From: Paenibacillus sp. LS1
Lineage (GTDB): Bacteria > Bacillota > Bacilli > Paenibacillales > Paenibacillaceae
DNA length: 64,000 bases
NCBI RefSeq assembly: GCF_026013365.1
Contig: NZ_JAPDOE010000001.1
Span: 806,001-870,000, forward strand
Direction of reading: 5' to 3'
The notes beneath the pieces were generated by a model. That model was not told where the DNA came from and searched no databases. It saw only the letters and a list, made by a program, of their open reading frames with translations. Shown one piece after another: positions 55,807 to 64,000 of this stretch; the stretch's first letter is position 1; every line of letters begins with the position of its first letter. A program made the position numbers and the translations under genes.

Positions 55807-57441
55807 TTATTGCTTGTTTTCTTTATAGGCTTTGTACGTGTCATTGGCCAGCTTAAGATAATTGGTTAGCCCCTGACTGTCCAGCTCTTTGGCAAACGTA
55901 TCGAATTCAGACAAGTTCCGTTCACCCAATATAAATTTAAGTGTATTCTGGTCAGAGTAGTCTTTCAGTGGTGTACTCAGAAGTGTCACCCGTTCACGGT
56001 CCTCGGAGGAGTATGGAATTGGTGGTTCTGCCGGGATAACTTCCTTGGTATCCTTCATATCTTGCTGGAATTTCAACTCTTCTTCACTAAACATCGATTG
56101 CAGCAGATCTGTGGTACCCCCATAGGCAAATACACCACCAGAGAAGCCATAGTCAATACGCAGATCCTTCGTACCTTTTGGATTCAAGCCATTGTAATTC
56201 ACGTCTTCTACCAATTTACGTGTTCCGCCCTCTTTAGTGAATGTTTCGCCTTCTACGCCCCACTTGGCAAACTCTTGACCTTCATCACTGTAATATAACC
56301 AATCAACAAATTGCATAATGGCTTTGAAATTTTCACTCTTTTGAATTTTCCCAGATATCATAACACCGTTTTCAAGTCTGGACCCTGACATCAGTTGGCC
56401 TTTTGGCCCACCTGGTACTGTAATCTTCGCAACCGAGAATTTACCCTCTCCGAGCGTTTTGTTCATATCATTTCGGTGCAATACAACGGTCTGGGAATTA
56501 CCATTAATCATGAATGATTTGCCGGATACAAATTTCTGTACAGCCTGATCATCATCCTGTGTAAAACTTTCCTTATCGAGCAGCCCTTCGGATACCAACT
56601 TGTTAAAATACGTTAGCATCTCTTTGTATTCTGGTGTTGTAGCCGTGTACACAAATTGATCTTGATCTTCCTTATACGTCAATCCGTTACCAAAACCCCA
56701 TCCACCCTTGGTACCAAAGCCAGTAGCAGCGATGTTCAACGTACTATTGAATTGGAATCGGTCCGAAAATGGAATGGAATCGGGATAGATCTCTTTCAGT
56801 TTTTTGGCTGCATCATACAATTCGTCCCATGTGGTCGGGATAGCGATGTTATTTTCCTCAAAGACATCCGTTCTTACAAGCAGCGTATAATCCGGCCATA
56901 CTTCTTCATGCAGACCTGGAAGTACATAGTACTTTCCATCTTCCTGTCGAAGTCCTTCGAGTTCATCTTCCAAACCCCATTTCTCCACTTTATCCTTGAA
57001 GTTCGGCATCAAATCAATATAATCGCTAATCGGCAAGATCGCACCGGAAGATACAAATGCAGACTCTTCACCTGGATAGGTTTTAGGAATAACCAGTGGT
57101 GCATCACCAGAGCTAATCAACAGAGATCTCTTCTGAGAATAATCGCTCATCGGTACAATCGTTGGCTCAAGCGTAACACCCGTCAGTTCGGTAATTTTAT
57201 CAAAAAGCAACCAGTCTTTTTTATATGGATAACTAGGTTGATCACTATAAAGTATGGAGAGATTAAACGGCTCAGTCGCCTTGAATGTATCTCCTACATT
57301 GTACGTCTCCATTGCAGCGTTGGTCTGAACCTCTGTAACGTCACCTCCAGCACCAGTACCGCTACTACATGCAGCCAGAACGACGGTCATCATTGTTGCC
57401 AAAACCATTTTACCGACAAACTTACGTGGCTTTTGATTCAT
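55807..57441 (-). CDS. extracellular solute-binding lipoprotein (sugar ABC transporter)
   Basis: 544 aa. Signal with lipobox (VVLAACSS, Cys25). Binding-protein family 1 features: large two-lobed domain with GDAPLVIPKTYPG and PTTWDELYDAAKKLKEIYP. It matches the large binding proteins used with LplB/LplC type permeases. GGGGGAT precedes the ATG at 57441. Last transporter gene before gntR. No ATPase gene is in the cluster, so a shared MsmX-like ATPase is expected. Substrate unknown, perhaps a plant oligosaccharide. Confidence 0.92.
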   Translation of the reverse strand: MNQKPRKFVGKMVLATMMTVVLAACSSGTGAGGDVTEVQTNAAMETYNVGDTFKATEPFNLSILYSDQPSYPYKKDWLLFDKITELTGVTLEPTIVPMSDYSQKRSLLISSGDAPLVIPKTYPGEESAFVSSGAILPISDYIDLMPNFKDKVEKWGLEDELEGLRQEDGKYYVLPGLHEEVWPDYTLLVRTDVFEENNIAIPTTWDELYDAAKKLKEIYPDSIPFSDRFQFNSTLNIAATGFGTKGGWGFGNGLTYKEDQDQFVYTATTPEYKEMLTYFNKLVSEGLLDKESFTQDDDQAVQKFVSGKSFMINGNSQTVVLHRNDMNKTLGEGKFSVAKITVPGGPKGQLMSGSRLENGVMISGKIQKSENFKAIMQFVDWLYYSDEGQEFAKWGVEGETFTKEGGTRKLVEDVNYNGLNPKGTKDLRIDYGFSGGVFAYGGTTDLLQSMFSEEELKFQQDMKDTKEVIPAEPPIPYSSEDRERVTLLSTPLKDYSDQNTLKFILGERNLSEFDTFAKELDSQGLTNYLKLANDTYKAYKENKQ

Positions 57442-57541
57442 TTAGGTTATCCCCCTGAATTTGGTTTAGGTTGACCTTGCCTTAGAACTTTCTAAGCTAC
57501 CTTTAAAAGTTAATCATGTGAATCATTCTGTCTGCTAAGCA

Positions 57542-58414
57542 TTACTGTTTAACAGACCCCAACATGATACCGGTTACAAAGTATCTTTGCACAAATGGAT
57601 AGATGGTGAGTATCGGCAAGATGGTTAATACCATCGTTACTGACTTAATATTGGCAGCAATCTGTGTCAGGTTATCAGCTGAGGTTGCACCGGCAGACGC
57701 CCCGCTGGTCGCTCCAGCAATCATATTGCGCAAATAAATGGTGACCGGGAACAGTTCTTTTTTATCCAAATACAGAAAGGCTGGGAACCAGGAGTTCCAA
57801 TGACCTACTGCGTAGAACAGTACCATGGTTGCCATAACGGCTTTACTCAGCGGCAAGATAATGCGTAACAAGATTCCGTAGGTATTCAACCCATCAATGG
57901 AGGCGGCTTCCTCCAGTTCCTCAGGCATATTTTCAAAAAATGACTTCATGATCAGCATGTTGTATATGCTAATTGCGCCAGGAACAACAAGCGCCCACAT
58001 GGTGTTATTGAATCCAAGGGAATTAATCAACACATAGTTTGGGATCAATCCACCACTGAAGAACATCGTGAACACGGCGAACATTGTCAAAAACTTACGA
58101 CCCATCAACCTCTTTTTGGATAAGGCATAGGCGAAAATAGTCGTCATAAACATCGAAATCAACGTACCTACCACGGTGTAAATAATCGTATTTTTATAAT
58201 TGGTCCAGAACATACTGTCACGTGAGATGGTCTTGTATGTCTCCACATTAAATCCTCTTGGGAACAAACTTACCTTGCCCGAGTTGATATAGGATTCACT
58301 GCTAAAGGATTGTGCCACGACATTTAAGAATGGATAGAGCGTTATAAATACAACAAACAGCAGAAAGATGACATTGAATACTTTAAATACCTTGTAAGAT
58401 CTGGATTCCTGCAT
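57542..58414 (-). CDS. carbohydrate ABC transporter permease (LplC/MalG type)
   Basis: 290 aa, about six TM segments. The EAA loop is EEAASIDGLNTYGILLRIILPLSKAV. Starts MQESRSYKVFKVFN, with AAAGGAGG before the ATG at 58414. 12 bases after the partner permease. Confidence 0.92.
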   Translation of the reverse strand: MQESRSYKVFKVFNVIFLLFVVFITLYPFLNVVAQSFSSESYINSGKVSLFPRGFNVETYKTISRDSMFWTNYKNTIIYTVVGTLISMFMTTIFAYALSKKRLMGRKFLTMFAVFTMFFSGGLIPNYVLINSLGFNNTMWALVVPGAISIYNMLIMKSFFENMPEELEEAASIDGLNTYGILLRIILPLSKAVMATMVLFYAVGHWNSWFPAFLYLDKKELFPVTIYLRNMIAGATSGASAGATSADNLTQIAANIKSVTMVLTILPILTIYPFVQRYFVTGIMLGSVKQ

Positions 58415-58426
58415 GGTGCTCCTCCT

Positions 58427-59389
58427 TTACCATAAGCTTCTTTGTGTCAGTCTGCGTGAAATGGCATTTACGGAGAACACCAGAATCAGACCGATCAGCG
58501 ATTCGAACAAGCCAATTGCGGTAGCATAACTGAAGTTACTGGATTCCAGTCCGACCCGATACAGGTAAGTGGAGATCACATCCGATGTCTCGTAGATAAG
58601 CGGATTGTACAAGAGCAAGATTTTTTCAAATCCAACAGCCAGGAAATTACCCATGTTCAAAATCAACAACGTCACAATCGTTGGCAAGATTCCTGGAATC
58701 GTTACGTGAATCGTTTGCTTCCAGCGGTTGGCACCATCAATACGTGCAGCTTCATACAAAGAATCATCAATGGTTGTCAGTGCGGCGAGATACAGTATCG
58801 CTCCCCAACCCATACCCTGCCATACCTCTGACGTGATGTAGATTGTTCTGAACCACTCAGCCCGCTGCATAAAAGGTATATTGTCTCCGGTGAAAAAAGC
58901 CACCAGTCCATTAATGGAACCATTCACTGCTGTCAACTGCAGGATCATACCCGCAACGATAACGATGGACAGAAAGTGAGGCAGATAAGACGCGGTTTGT
59001 ACAAACTTTTTGAATCGTTTACTCTTCACTTCGTTAAGCATCAAGGCAAAAATGATGGGAACCGGGAATGTAAAGAGCAACGCGAGTCCGCCCAACATCA
59101 GCGTATTACCAAATACTCTCCAGAAGGTTGGGTCCTCGATGAACATTTTGAAGTACCTTAATCCAACCCATGTTTCTCCAAATATACTGCCCCCCGGAAC
59201 AAAACGTCTGAACGCAATCACATTACCAATCATCGGTCCATATTTAAAAATAATGAGGTAGATGATGGGAAGGATTAATAGTGAATACAGCTGCCAGTCT
59301 TTGCGGAACAAGGTTGCTGCGGTTCGTAATCTGCTCTCTTTACGTAAAGATGTCATGGTTAGTGTTGTTTTAGCGGTTTCCGACTCCAT
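58427..59389 (-). CDS. carbohydrate ABC transporter permease (LplB/MalF type)
   Basis: 320 aa with a long cytosolic N-terminus (1-33) and six TM segments from LLILPIIYLIIFKYGP on. EAA loop: YEAARIDGANRWKQTIHVTIPGI. CGGAG precedes the ATG at 59389. First gene of the transporter operon. Regulation may involve the GntR protein and the inverted repeats upstream. Confidence 0.92.
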   Translation of the reverse strand: MESETAKTTLTMTSLRKESRLRTAATLFRKDWQLYSLLILPIIYLIIFKYGPMIGNVIAFRRFVPGGSIFGETWVGLRYFKMFIEDPTFWRVFGNTLMLGGLALLFTFPVPIIFALMLNEVKSKRFKKFVQTASYLPHFLSIVIVAGMILQLTAVNGSINGLVAFFTGDNIPFMQRAEWFRTIYITSEVWQGMGWGAILYLAALTTIDDSLYEAARIDGANRWKQTIHVTIPGILPTIVTLLILNMGNFLAVGFEKILLLYNPLIYETSDVISTYLYRVGLESSNFSYATAIGLFESLIGLILVFSVNAISRRLTQRSLW

Positions 59390-59947
59390 GTGATTTCACT
59401 CCGATCCAGGACTTGATAGGTAAAGACGAATTCATGTACAACTCCCATCGCTTCTTCTTTTTGTAGAAGACAACCAATCCCTCAACTTCACCCCCACTGC
59501 GAAATAGATGATAGCCAAATGTAAGCGATGTCATTTTGATGTGTTATGTAGAATCACACAATTCAAAGTGCTTCACATCATTCATTAGCACTTAAGAGGT
59601 GGTGTGATCTCCAAATCAAAAGAAGGTGTTCAAAAGTAGGTGAAGCGCTTACAATATGTTGGAAATAATAAGCAACAACTCATGCTTCCATTCAAATGAA
59701 GTAAGTCAAAAGAAATTGCTCTAGGACAATCTAAATACTAGTCATACTAGTATGTTAGTTATATTCTAATCCAGCTTCCCCCTAATTTCAATAACTTTTA
59801 GCAAATAAAATTGATATCTCATTTAACAAGGTAAATTAGCCAACCTGCCCAAATAAAAAAACATTGGCAACTTCACGAACGATATCATCGTTCATTGAAG
59901 CTTCCAATGTTTCAGGGTGCTGAGGAAAGATGTTATAGCTGATCTGC
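59390..59947. other. non-coding region upstream of the sugar transporter
   Basis: 558 bp, AT-rich, no ORF that I support. It contains a cre-like sequence (TGAAGCGCTTACA, near 59641-59653) and the direct/inverted repeat ATACTAGT-C-ATACTAGTATG at 59735-59754. Confidence 0.4.
59743..59754. promoter_or_regulatory. candidate GntR operator
   Basis: CATACTAGTATG is a perfect 12-bp palindrome, preceded by another ATACTAGT (59735-59742). GntR/FadR-type operators are short AT-rich palindromes of this kind. Its distance to lplB is about 350 bp, so the link is a guess. Confidence 0.35.
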
Positions 59948-60748
59948 TCAGGAATTAGCAATAAGCTGATCCAGTTCAGATAAATGCGTTATTTCATGGT
60001 CAGGCGCATACGTTTCATTGTTGGTCTTATGCTCACGGTTAATCCATACGGATTGGATGCCAGATGATAAAGCCCCACGAATATCAGTCGTCAACTTGTC
60101 TCCAACCATCATGCTCTCTTCAGGTTTAACATCCAGTTTACTCAAAGCATGTTCAAATATGGATGGATCCGGTTTTCCTTTTCCAAAGTTACCCGAGATA
60201 ATAATCTCATCAAAGAAAGGAGTCAATTCAGGCACACCGTCCAACTTCTCTTGTTGCAAAGCAGGACAACCGTTTGTTAACAACAAAAGTTTGTAATTTC
60301 CTTGCAACTTACGCAAGGTATCCATCGTTTCTTCGTACACATGGGGTCTGGATCTCCGTTCTACTCCAAACTGCGAGGCAAGCTGTTCAGCAAGATCTTC
60401 CCGATCTACACCCAACTTCAACAAGCCACGACGCCAGGATTCTTTACGGTAAACTGGAGCAAGCTGTTCCAACTGACGAAACTCAGGTTGATCCCCACCA
60501 GTAAAGTTAGCCCAAAGGCCTTCAAACGGATTGATTCCAATCATTTTAGTAAAAGGAAAGGTTTCATATGATTCATACAGTCCACGTGCCTCATTACGAA
60601 CAGCTTCTTCAAGTTCTTCTGGTTTAATCCCTGTCTCTTGCGCTGCGATTAGACAAGTCTCATGAAAAGCTTCTCGAACACTACGCTCATCCCATAATAA
60701 AGTATCATCTAGGTCGAACAAAATCGCTTTTAACGCCATTCCGATCAT
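59948..60748 (-). CDS. HAD-family hydrolase
   Basis: 266 aa. Motif I is AILFDLDDTLLW, motif II LLLLTNGCP, motif III GKGKPDPSIFEHAL and motif IV MMVGDKLTTDIRG. Helical cap in between (about 25-120). The ATG at 60748 has AGGGG three bases upstream; the ATG at 60739 is 12 away, so the start is not certain. Resembles pyrophosphatase/nucleotidase types. Alone on the transcript, 19 bases after the PH-domain-like gene. Confidence 0.85.
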   Translation of the reverse strand: MIGMALKAILFDLDDTLLWDERSVREAFHETCLIAAQETGIKPEELEEAVRNEARGLYESYETFPFTKMIGINPFEGLWANFTGGDQPEFRQLEQLAPVYRKESWRRGLLKLGVDREDLAEQLASQFGVERRSRPHVYEETMDTLRKLQGNYKLLLLTNGCPALQQEKLDGVPELTPFFDEIIISGNFGKGKPDPSIFEHALSKLDVKPEESMMVGDKLTTDIRGALSSGIQSVWINREHKTNNETYAPDHEITHLSELDQLIANS

Positions 60749-60767
60749 CTACCCCTTTATGCAATAA

Positions 60768-61277
60768 TTACTTTTCGACGGTTTCCACGGTGATCTGGTG
60801 TGCTTTTGCAAATTTCAGCAAACGTTCTGCAATCGCATCTGTATCGTAACGGTTCAATAACTTGGTAAACACCCATCTTTTCCCGCGACTGTTATGTTCG
60901 ATAACAACTGTACCTGGTTCAATTCTGAATTTAACGATATCGTCAACCCCGATTGAACGTTCACGATTACCCTTCGTCGTTATAATCCGATTACTGCTAA
61001 TCTTGATGTATGGACGGCGAAGCATGAAGATGACTGCCAAAAATACGTAAAGCAGCATGGTCACCCAGTCCCAAGTTGTCATTGGAGCTTGTACAAGAAA
61101 TGTGCTCATAAACAGATACAAAAAGGCGAGACCGATCAAAAATATAGGGAACAACAGGCTGCGTCCTTTAAAAACTTCTTCACCTGGTGTACCTGTAATT
61201 GGTTGACCACTTTTTTTGCGTTGCTGATTTAACTGCTTGGAATTTTTCTTAACCGTTCTCTCGAACGAACGCGACAT
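60768..61277 (-). CDS. small membrane protein with PH-like C-terminal domain
   Basis: 169 aa. A basic start, two hydrophobic segments (LLFPIFLIGLAFLYLFMST, VTMLLYVFLAVIFML), then an all-beta part (YIKISSNRIITTKGNRERSIGVDDIVKFRIEPG) like bacterial PH domains. The ATG at 61277 follows AAGGGGG. Between the HAD gene and the DUF896 gene. Function unknown. Confidence 0.7.
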   Translation of the reverse strand: MSRSFERTVKKNSKQLNQQRKKSGQPITGTPGEEVFKGRSLLFPIFLIGLAFLYLFMSTFLVQAPMTTWDWVTMLLYVFLAVIFMLRRPYIKISSNRIITTKGNRERSIGVDDIVKFRIEPGTVVIEHNSRGKRWVFTKLLNRYDTDAIAERLLKFAKAHQITVETVEK

Positions 61278-61366
61278 GAGAATCCCCCTTATGTGTCTTT
61301 GTATCGGCTTACATAACTGTAAACCAACATTTCCCCCTATAAATTGCACACTCAAAATAACAGGAA

Positions 61367-61402
61367 GAAACCTAAATATCATAAATGATATCATTAGGTT
61401 TC
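61367..61402 (-). terminator. terminator of the yneA-DUF896 pair
   Basis: GAAACCTAA and TTAGGTTTC with ATCAT/ATGAT inside. It overlaps the end of the DUF896 gene. The U-run is weak. Confidence 0.6.
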
Positions 61403-61403
61403 G

Positions 61404-61613
61404 TTAGTGTTTGAGTTTGCCTTGGTGGCCTTTGTCATTCTCATCATCAACAATCTCAATGGTATCCAGTTGCTGTCTGAAATTGCTGCGAATATTACTC
61501 AAATAAATCTCTCTTAGCTCGGCACGTTCAGCAAGTTCTTCCTCCGACAAACCAGAGGACTTTTGCTTACGAGCCAATTCGTTAATGCGTGCTACCAGAC
61601 TATCTATATCCAA
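61404..61613 (-). CDS. DUF896/YnzC-family protein
   Basis: 69 aa helical hairpin. Contains the family pattern LVARINELARKQKSSGLSEEE...ELREIYLSNIRSNFRQQL, and an acidic/Lys tail. The start is a TTG at 61613, with GGAGGGG six bases upstream. In B. subtilis ynzC is near lexA and yneA, and the same order holds here. Probably SOS-regulated, but the function is unknown. Confidence 0.88.
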   Translation of the reverse strand: MDIDSLVARINELARKQKSSGLSEEELAERAELREIYLSNIRSNFRQQLDTIEIVDDENDKGHQGKLKH

Positions 61614-61708
61614 GCTTGTCCCCTCCAAAAATACAAAGTCATATTAACTTTGCCATGATAAAGGCAGCTTGTCAAGCTGACACGCACTAACACGCATTGA
61701 TGTGCATT

Positions 61709-62086
61709 TTATTCTGCAAATTGCGGTAGAGCTAATACTTGTCCCACTTGGATCGAAGTCGTCTGAAGTTGATTCACTTTCTTAATTGCTTCTATATAAA
61801 TACGTGTATCCATATTCGTCGGTTTATGTTCCAAAGAAATACTCCATAATGTTTCCCCTTGTGAAACGGCTATCTCTCCTCCGGGAAGAACATCATTTTC
61901 ATTGCCAGCAAATACAGTTAAAACGGTGCTGCATCCAATAAATATAATTAAAGAGGTAATTGCAATCTTTAACATCCATGAAGAAATTTTAAAACGCGCT
62001 AAAACCTTCTTGTAGTTCCCTATGTTAGACTTCACCAGTTCCGAATTCATCGGTTCATAAATGCTTTGATAAGTAGAATATCTCAT
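61709..62086 (-). CDS. yneA: YneA-like cell division suppressor
   Basis: 125 aa. N-terminal cytosolic part, one TM helix (about 40-60, MLKIAITSLIIFIGCSTVLTVFAG) and a LysM domain (about 75-122). Same layout as B. subtilis YneA, the SOS inhibitor of cell division. GGAGGCGG precedes the ATG at 62086. Divergent from lexA, with LexA-box-like sites between. Cys52 inside the TM is a difference worth noting. Confidence 0.85.
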   Translation of the reverse strand: MRYSTYQSIYEPMNSELVKSNIGNYKKVLARFKISSWMLKIAITSLIIFIGCSTVLTVFAGNENDVLPGGEIAVSQGETLWSISLEHKPTNMDTRIYIEAIKKVNQLQTTSIQVGQVLALPQFAE

Positions 62087-62100
62087 TAAATACCCGCCTC

Positions 62101-62114
62101 CAAACGTTTGTTCC
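62101..62114. promoter_or_regulatory. LexA-box-like site 1
   Basis: CAAACGTTTGTTCC; resembles CGAACRNRYGTTYG with two mismatches. In the yneA leader. Confidence 0.45.
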
Positions 62115-62137
62115 TATCTGTTGGAATCAATATAACA

Positions 62138-62151
62138 CGAACACTTGTTTT
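62138..62151. promoter_or_regulatory. LexA-box-like site 2
   Basis: CGAACACTTGTTTT: CGAAC-4-GTTTT. Confidence 0.7.
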
Positions 62152-62166
62152 GTTCAATAGGTTTTT

Positions 62167-62180
62167 AGAACAATTGTTCG
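62167..62180. promoter_or_regulatory. LexA-box-like site 3
   Basis: AGAACAATTGTTCG: perfect GAAC-4-GTTC. Confidence 0.75.
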
Positions 62181-62308
62181 CTTCTTTTTTCGAAGGAGAA
62201 ATATCTGAATTGAAGTCTTTTTGCAAAGCATTTGCAGTATTATACTCCGACTTTTGGACAAATTCTGTTCTGAAAGTTAAAAAACACTGATTTTATGCCA
62301 TTTTATTT

Positions 62309-62322
62309 AGAACTTATGTTTG
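62309..62322. promoter_or_regulatory. LexA-box-like site 4
   Basis: AGAACTTATGTTTG: GAAC-4-GTTT. Overlaps the lexA -35. Confidence 0.65.
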
Positions 62323-62348
62323 TACGAACGGAGGTTCTATGTTATAAT
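62320..62348 (+). promoter_or_regulatory. lexA promoter
   Basis: TTGTAC and TATAAT, 17 bases apart, 35 bp before the start. Two LexA-like sites lie on it. Confidence 0.8.
62325..62338. promoter_or_regulatory. LexA-box-like site 5
   Basis: CGAACGGAGGTTCT: GAAC-4-GTTC, in the spacer of the lexA promoter. Confidence 0.75.
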
Positions 62349-62383
62349 TTTCCCAAACGTTACTAAAATGGGGTTGATACGGT

Positions 62384-63010
62384 ATGTCGAAGATATCCAG
62401 CAGGCAGCAGGCTATTCTGGAGTTTATACGAAATGAAGTCCGGTTGAAGGGGTATCCTCCTTCCGTACGGGAAATTGGTGAAGCGGTTGGACTGGCTTCC
62501 AGCTCAACAGTGCATGGACATTTGGATCGTTTGGAGAAAAAAGGGTTGATCCGACGTGACCCTACCAAGCCAAGAGCTATTGAGCTTTTGAGCCAGGAAG
62601 AATCTGAGCACTCTCATCAATTTGCTCATAGCGTTGCACGTATTCCTGTCGTTGGTAAGGTTACAGCGGGTGTTCCAATCACTGCAACCGAGAACATTGA
62701 AGACTACTTCCCTCTTCCTACGCATTATGTAGGCGAACAGAAAGTGTTCATGCTTTCGGTAGTCGGAGATAGTATGGTGGAAGCTGGAATCGTTAACGGA
62801 GATTATGTTATTGTCCGTCAACAGCAGACTGCTGATAACGGTGATATCGTCGTTGCAATGACTGAAGACGATGAAGCTACAGTGAAAACGTTCTATAAAG
62901 AGAAAGATCATATTCGCCTTCAACCGGAGAATGCGACCTTCGAACCTTTACGTTTGAAACACGTTAGTATTCTGGGTAAAGTCATTGGCCTTTTCCGAGA
63001 TATTCATTAA
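62384..63010 (+). CDS. lexA: LexA repressor
   Basis: 208 aa. SOS repressor and self-cleaving protease. N-terminal winged helix ([38 protein letters not shown]). Cleavage at Ala95-Gly96 (VTAGVP), Ser130 (VVGDSM) and Lys168 (DDEATVKTF) form the catalytic dyad. GGGGTTGATACG precedes the ATG at 62384. Divergent from yneA, autoregulated through the boxes upstream. A terminator follows. Confidence 0.96.
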   Translation: MSKISSRQQAILEFIRNEVRLKGYPPSVREIGEAVGLASSSTVHGHLDRLEKKGLIRRDPTKPRAIELLSQEESEHSHQFAHSVARIPVVGKVTAGVPITATENIEDYFPLPTHYVGEQKVFMLSVVGDSMVEAGIVNGDYVIVRQQQTADNGDIVVAMTEDDEATVKTFYKEKDHIRLQPENATFEPLRLKHVSILGKVIGLFRDIH

Positions 63011-63055
63011 TATTTAACATGAGTAACAAAACTAGATGTAATGCAATAAATACGA

Positions 63056-63093
63056 AAAGAGGTTGTCCTGATGAACAGGACAACCTCTTTTTT
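63056..63093. terminator. terminator between lexA and the aldehyde dehydrogenase gene
   Basis: AAAGAGGTTGTCCTG and CAGGACAACCTCTTT pair perfectly over 15 bp, then TTT. Suits both convergent genes. Confidence 0.93.
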
Positions 63094-63119
63094 CATGTTT
63101 ATGTTGTTTTATCGGCTAA

Positions 63120-64000
63120 TTATTCACTGCGTTTCAGAACACTTTTGTGATGGGAAAATACATCAAAGCTCTGTTGTCCATGATATGAGCCCATACCGCT
63201 CTCTCCTACACCACCAAACGGGAGATAGTGTGAAGTCATATGAGAAAGGGTGTCATTAATACATCCCCCACCGAAGGACACTTGATTTAGAACCTGTTCC
63301 TGCAGTTGCTCATCCTGTGTGAAGAGATATAGCGCCAATGGTTTTGGACGACGAACAATCTCATCCAGCATCGGGTTGAGGTCATTGTACGTAAATACAG
63401 GAAGAATCGGACCGAATATCTCTTCTTGCATGACAGGTGATTCCCAGTTCACATTTCCAAGCACAGTCGGCTCAATAAGCAATTGCTCACGCACAGAACG
63501 TCCACCTATGAGCGTTGTACCATCTGTGAGGAATTTCGACAACCGATCGAAGTTACGCGCGTTGACAATATGCGGGAAATCAGCGTTCTGGAGCACATCA
63601 TCTCCAAATTTATCTTTGATCTCTGCGCCAATCAGATCGATCAGTTCATCATGAACTTGTTCATGCACAAGCAAGTAATCTGGAGCAACGCAAGTTTGAC
63701 CTGCATTCAGGAACTTACCACGAACAATACGTTGGGCTACCAGCTTCAGATCTGCATCAATATGGACAATAGCAGGACTTTTACCGCCCAATTCAAGAGT
63801 TACAGGAGTCAGGTGCTCTGCAGCTGCCTTCATAACAATGCGGCCAACACCAGTACTGCCTGTGAAGAAAATATAATCAAACTTCTCTTTCAACAATGCT
63901 GTGCTAGCCTCGACTTCCCCTTCCATAACGGCAATATACTCCTGTGGGAAGATCTCCTGAATCAGATCAAACGTCAGACGAGACACGGCTGGTGTTAATT
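63120..64000 (-). CDS. aldehyde dehydrogenase, 5' part missing
   Basis: C-terminal ~290 residues of an NAD(P)-dependent aldehyde dehydrogenase. FFTGSTGVGRIVM, LELGGKSP (general base Glu), NAGQTCVAPDYL (catalytic Cys), EEIFGPILPV and PFGGVGESGMG are present. The frame runs off the right edge with LTPAV before it, matching the family, so the GTG at 63986 is not the start. Class 3/coniferyl-type, like B. subtilis YwdH, is likely. Confidence 0.93.
   Translation of the reverse strand, partial: LTPAVSRLTFDLIQEIFPQEYIAVMEGEVEASTALLKEKFDYIFFTGSTGVGRIVMKAAAEHLTPVTLELGGKSPAIVHIDADLKLVAQRIVRGKFLNAGQTCVAPDYLLVHEQVHDELIDLIGAEIKDKFGDDVLQNADFPHIVNARNFDRLSKFLTDGTTLIGGRSVREQLLIEPTVLGNVNWESPVMQEEIFGPILPVFTYNDLNPMLDEIVRRPKPLALYLFTQDEQLQEQVLNQVSFGGGCINDTLSHMTSHYLPFGGVGESGMGSYHGQQSFDVFSHHKSVLKRSE

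Noticed and set aside
56656-57474. 272-codon plus-strand open frame
   Set aside because: Antisense to the solute-binding protein, which has a clear signal peptide and ribosome site.
63120-63986. Aldehyde dehydrogenase starting at the GTG at 63986
   Set aside because: Upstream codons already read LTPAV as in complete family members, so the frame continues past the window edge.
1-64000. CRISPR array, prophage, tRNA or rRNA genes
   Set aside because: No regular spaced repeats, no phage structural or integrase genes and no tRNA-like or rRNA sequence were seen on either strand.

Overview
The window is a 64 kb stretch of a low-to-mid GC Firmicute chromosome, most probably a Paenibacillus. The reasons are the gene content (LexA/YneA/DUF896 cluster, PdhABCD, TenI-ThiOSGF thiazole operon, LplB/LplC-type sugar permeases, Fur behind a PerR-type box), strong AGGAGG-type ribosome binding sites, frequent TTG/GTG starts, and U-tailed hairpin terminators. 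No rRNA, tRNA, CRISPR array, transposase or prophage was seen. Most genes lie on the minus strand. Both window edges cut a gene: glgB on the left and an aldehyde dehydrogenase on the right.

Layout. 1-2.8 kb: glycogen genes glgB and glgC, divergent. 2.9-7.1 kb: a minus-strand operon of ABC ATPase, repeat-bearing lipoprotein, response regulator and histidine kinase. 7.2-13.5 kb: MFS exporter, a MITE-like repeat, an HTH regulator, a HAD hydrolase, topoisomerase III, and Fur with a perfect PerR-type operator. 13.8-22.9 kb: gltD, thyA-dfrA and the pdhA-pdhB-pdhC-lpdA operon. 23-27.5 kb: esterase, LMW phosphatase, TRIC-type channel, thiamine pyrophosphokinase, NlpC/P60 hydrolase and an OmpR-type regulator with a pseudo-receiver. 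27.6-31.9 kb: tenI-thiO-thiS-thiG-thiF under a TPP riboswitch. 32-33.5 kb: an ABC-F protein.

The most unusual part is 33.7-44.3 kb, a ten-gene operon that looks like a divergent Tad/Flp (type IVc pilus-like) secretion machine. It encodes a soluble Ser/Thr kinase fused to a CpaE/ParA-like domain, a CpaB/SAF protein, two further CpaE/ParA-like proteins with broken P-loops, a membrane-anchored CpaF ATPase, a TadB-TadC-like protein of double length, and four small proteins with one N-terminal membrane segment. It has no recognisable prepilin peptidase or classical Flp pilin. A consensus promoter is followed by a long U-tailed hairpin before the kinase gene, which suggests attenuation.

44.4-50.7 kb: a tight operon (NagD-like HAD, Fpg, endonuclease IV, a cREC-type receiver, thioredoxin-like, YlmA-like ABC ATPase, FtsJ/RlmM-like methyltransferase), then RNase Z. 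50.8-54.9 kb: metH divergent from mtnD, linking methionine synthesis and salvage. 55-59.4 kb: a CUT1-type sugar ABC transporter with a GntR/FCD regulator. 59.9-63 kb: HAD hydrolase, small membrane protein, DUF896 protein and YneA-like SOS division inhibitor, divergent from lexA across an intergenic region holding five LexA-box-like sites.
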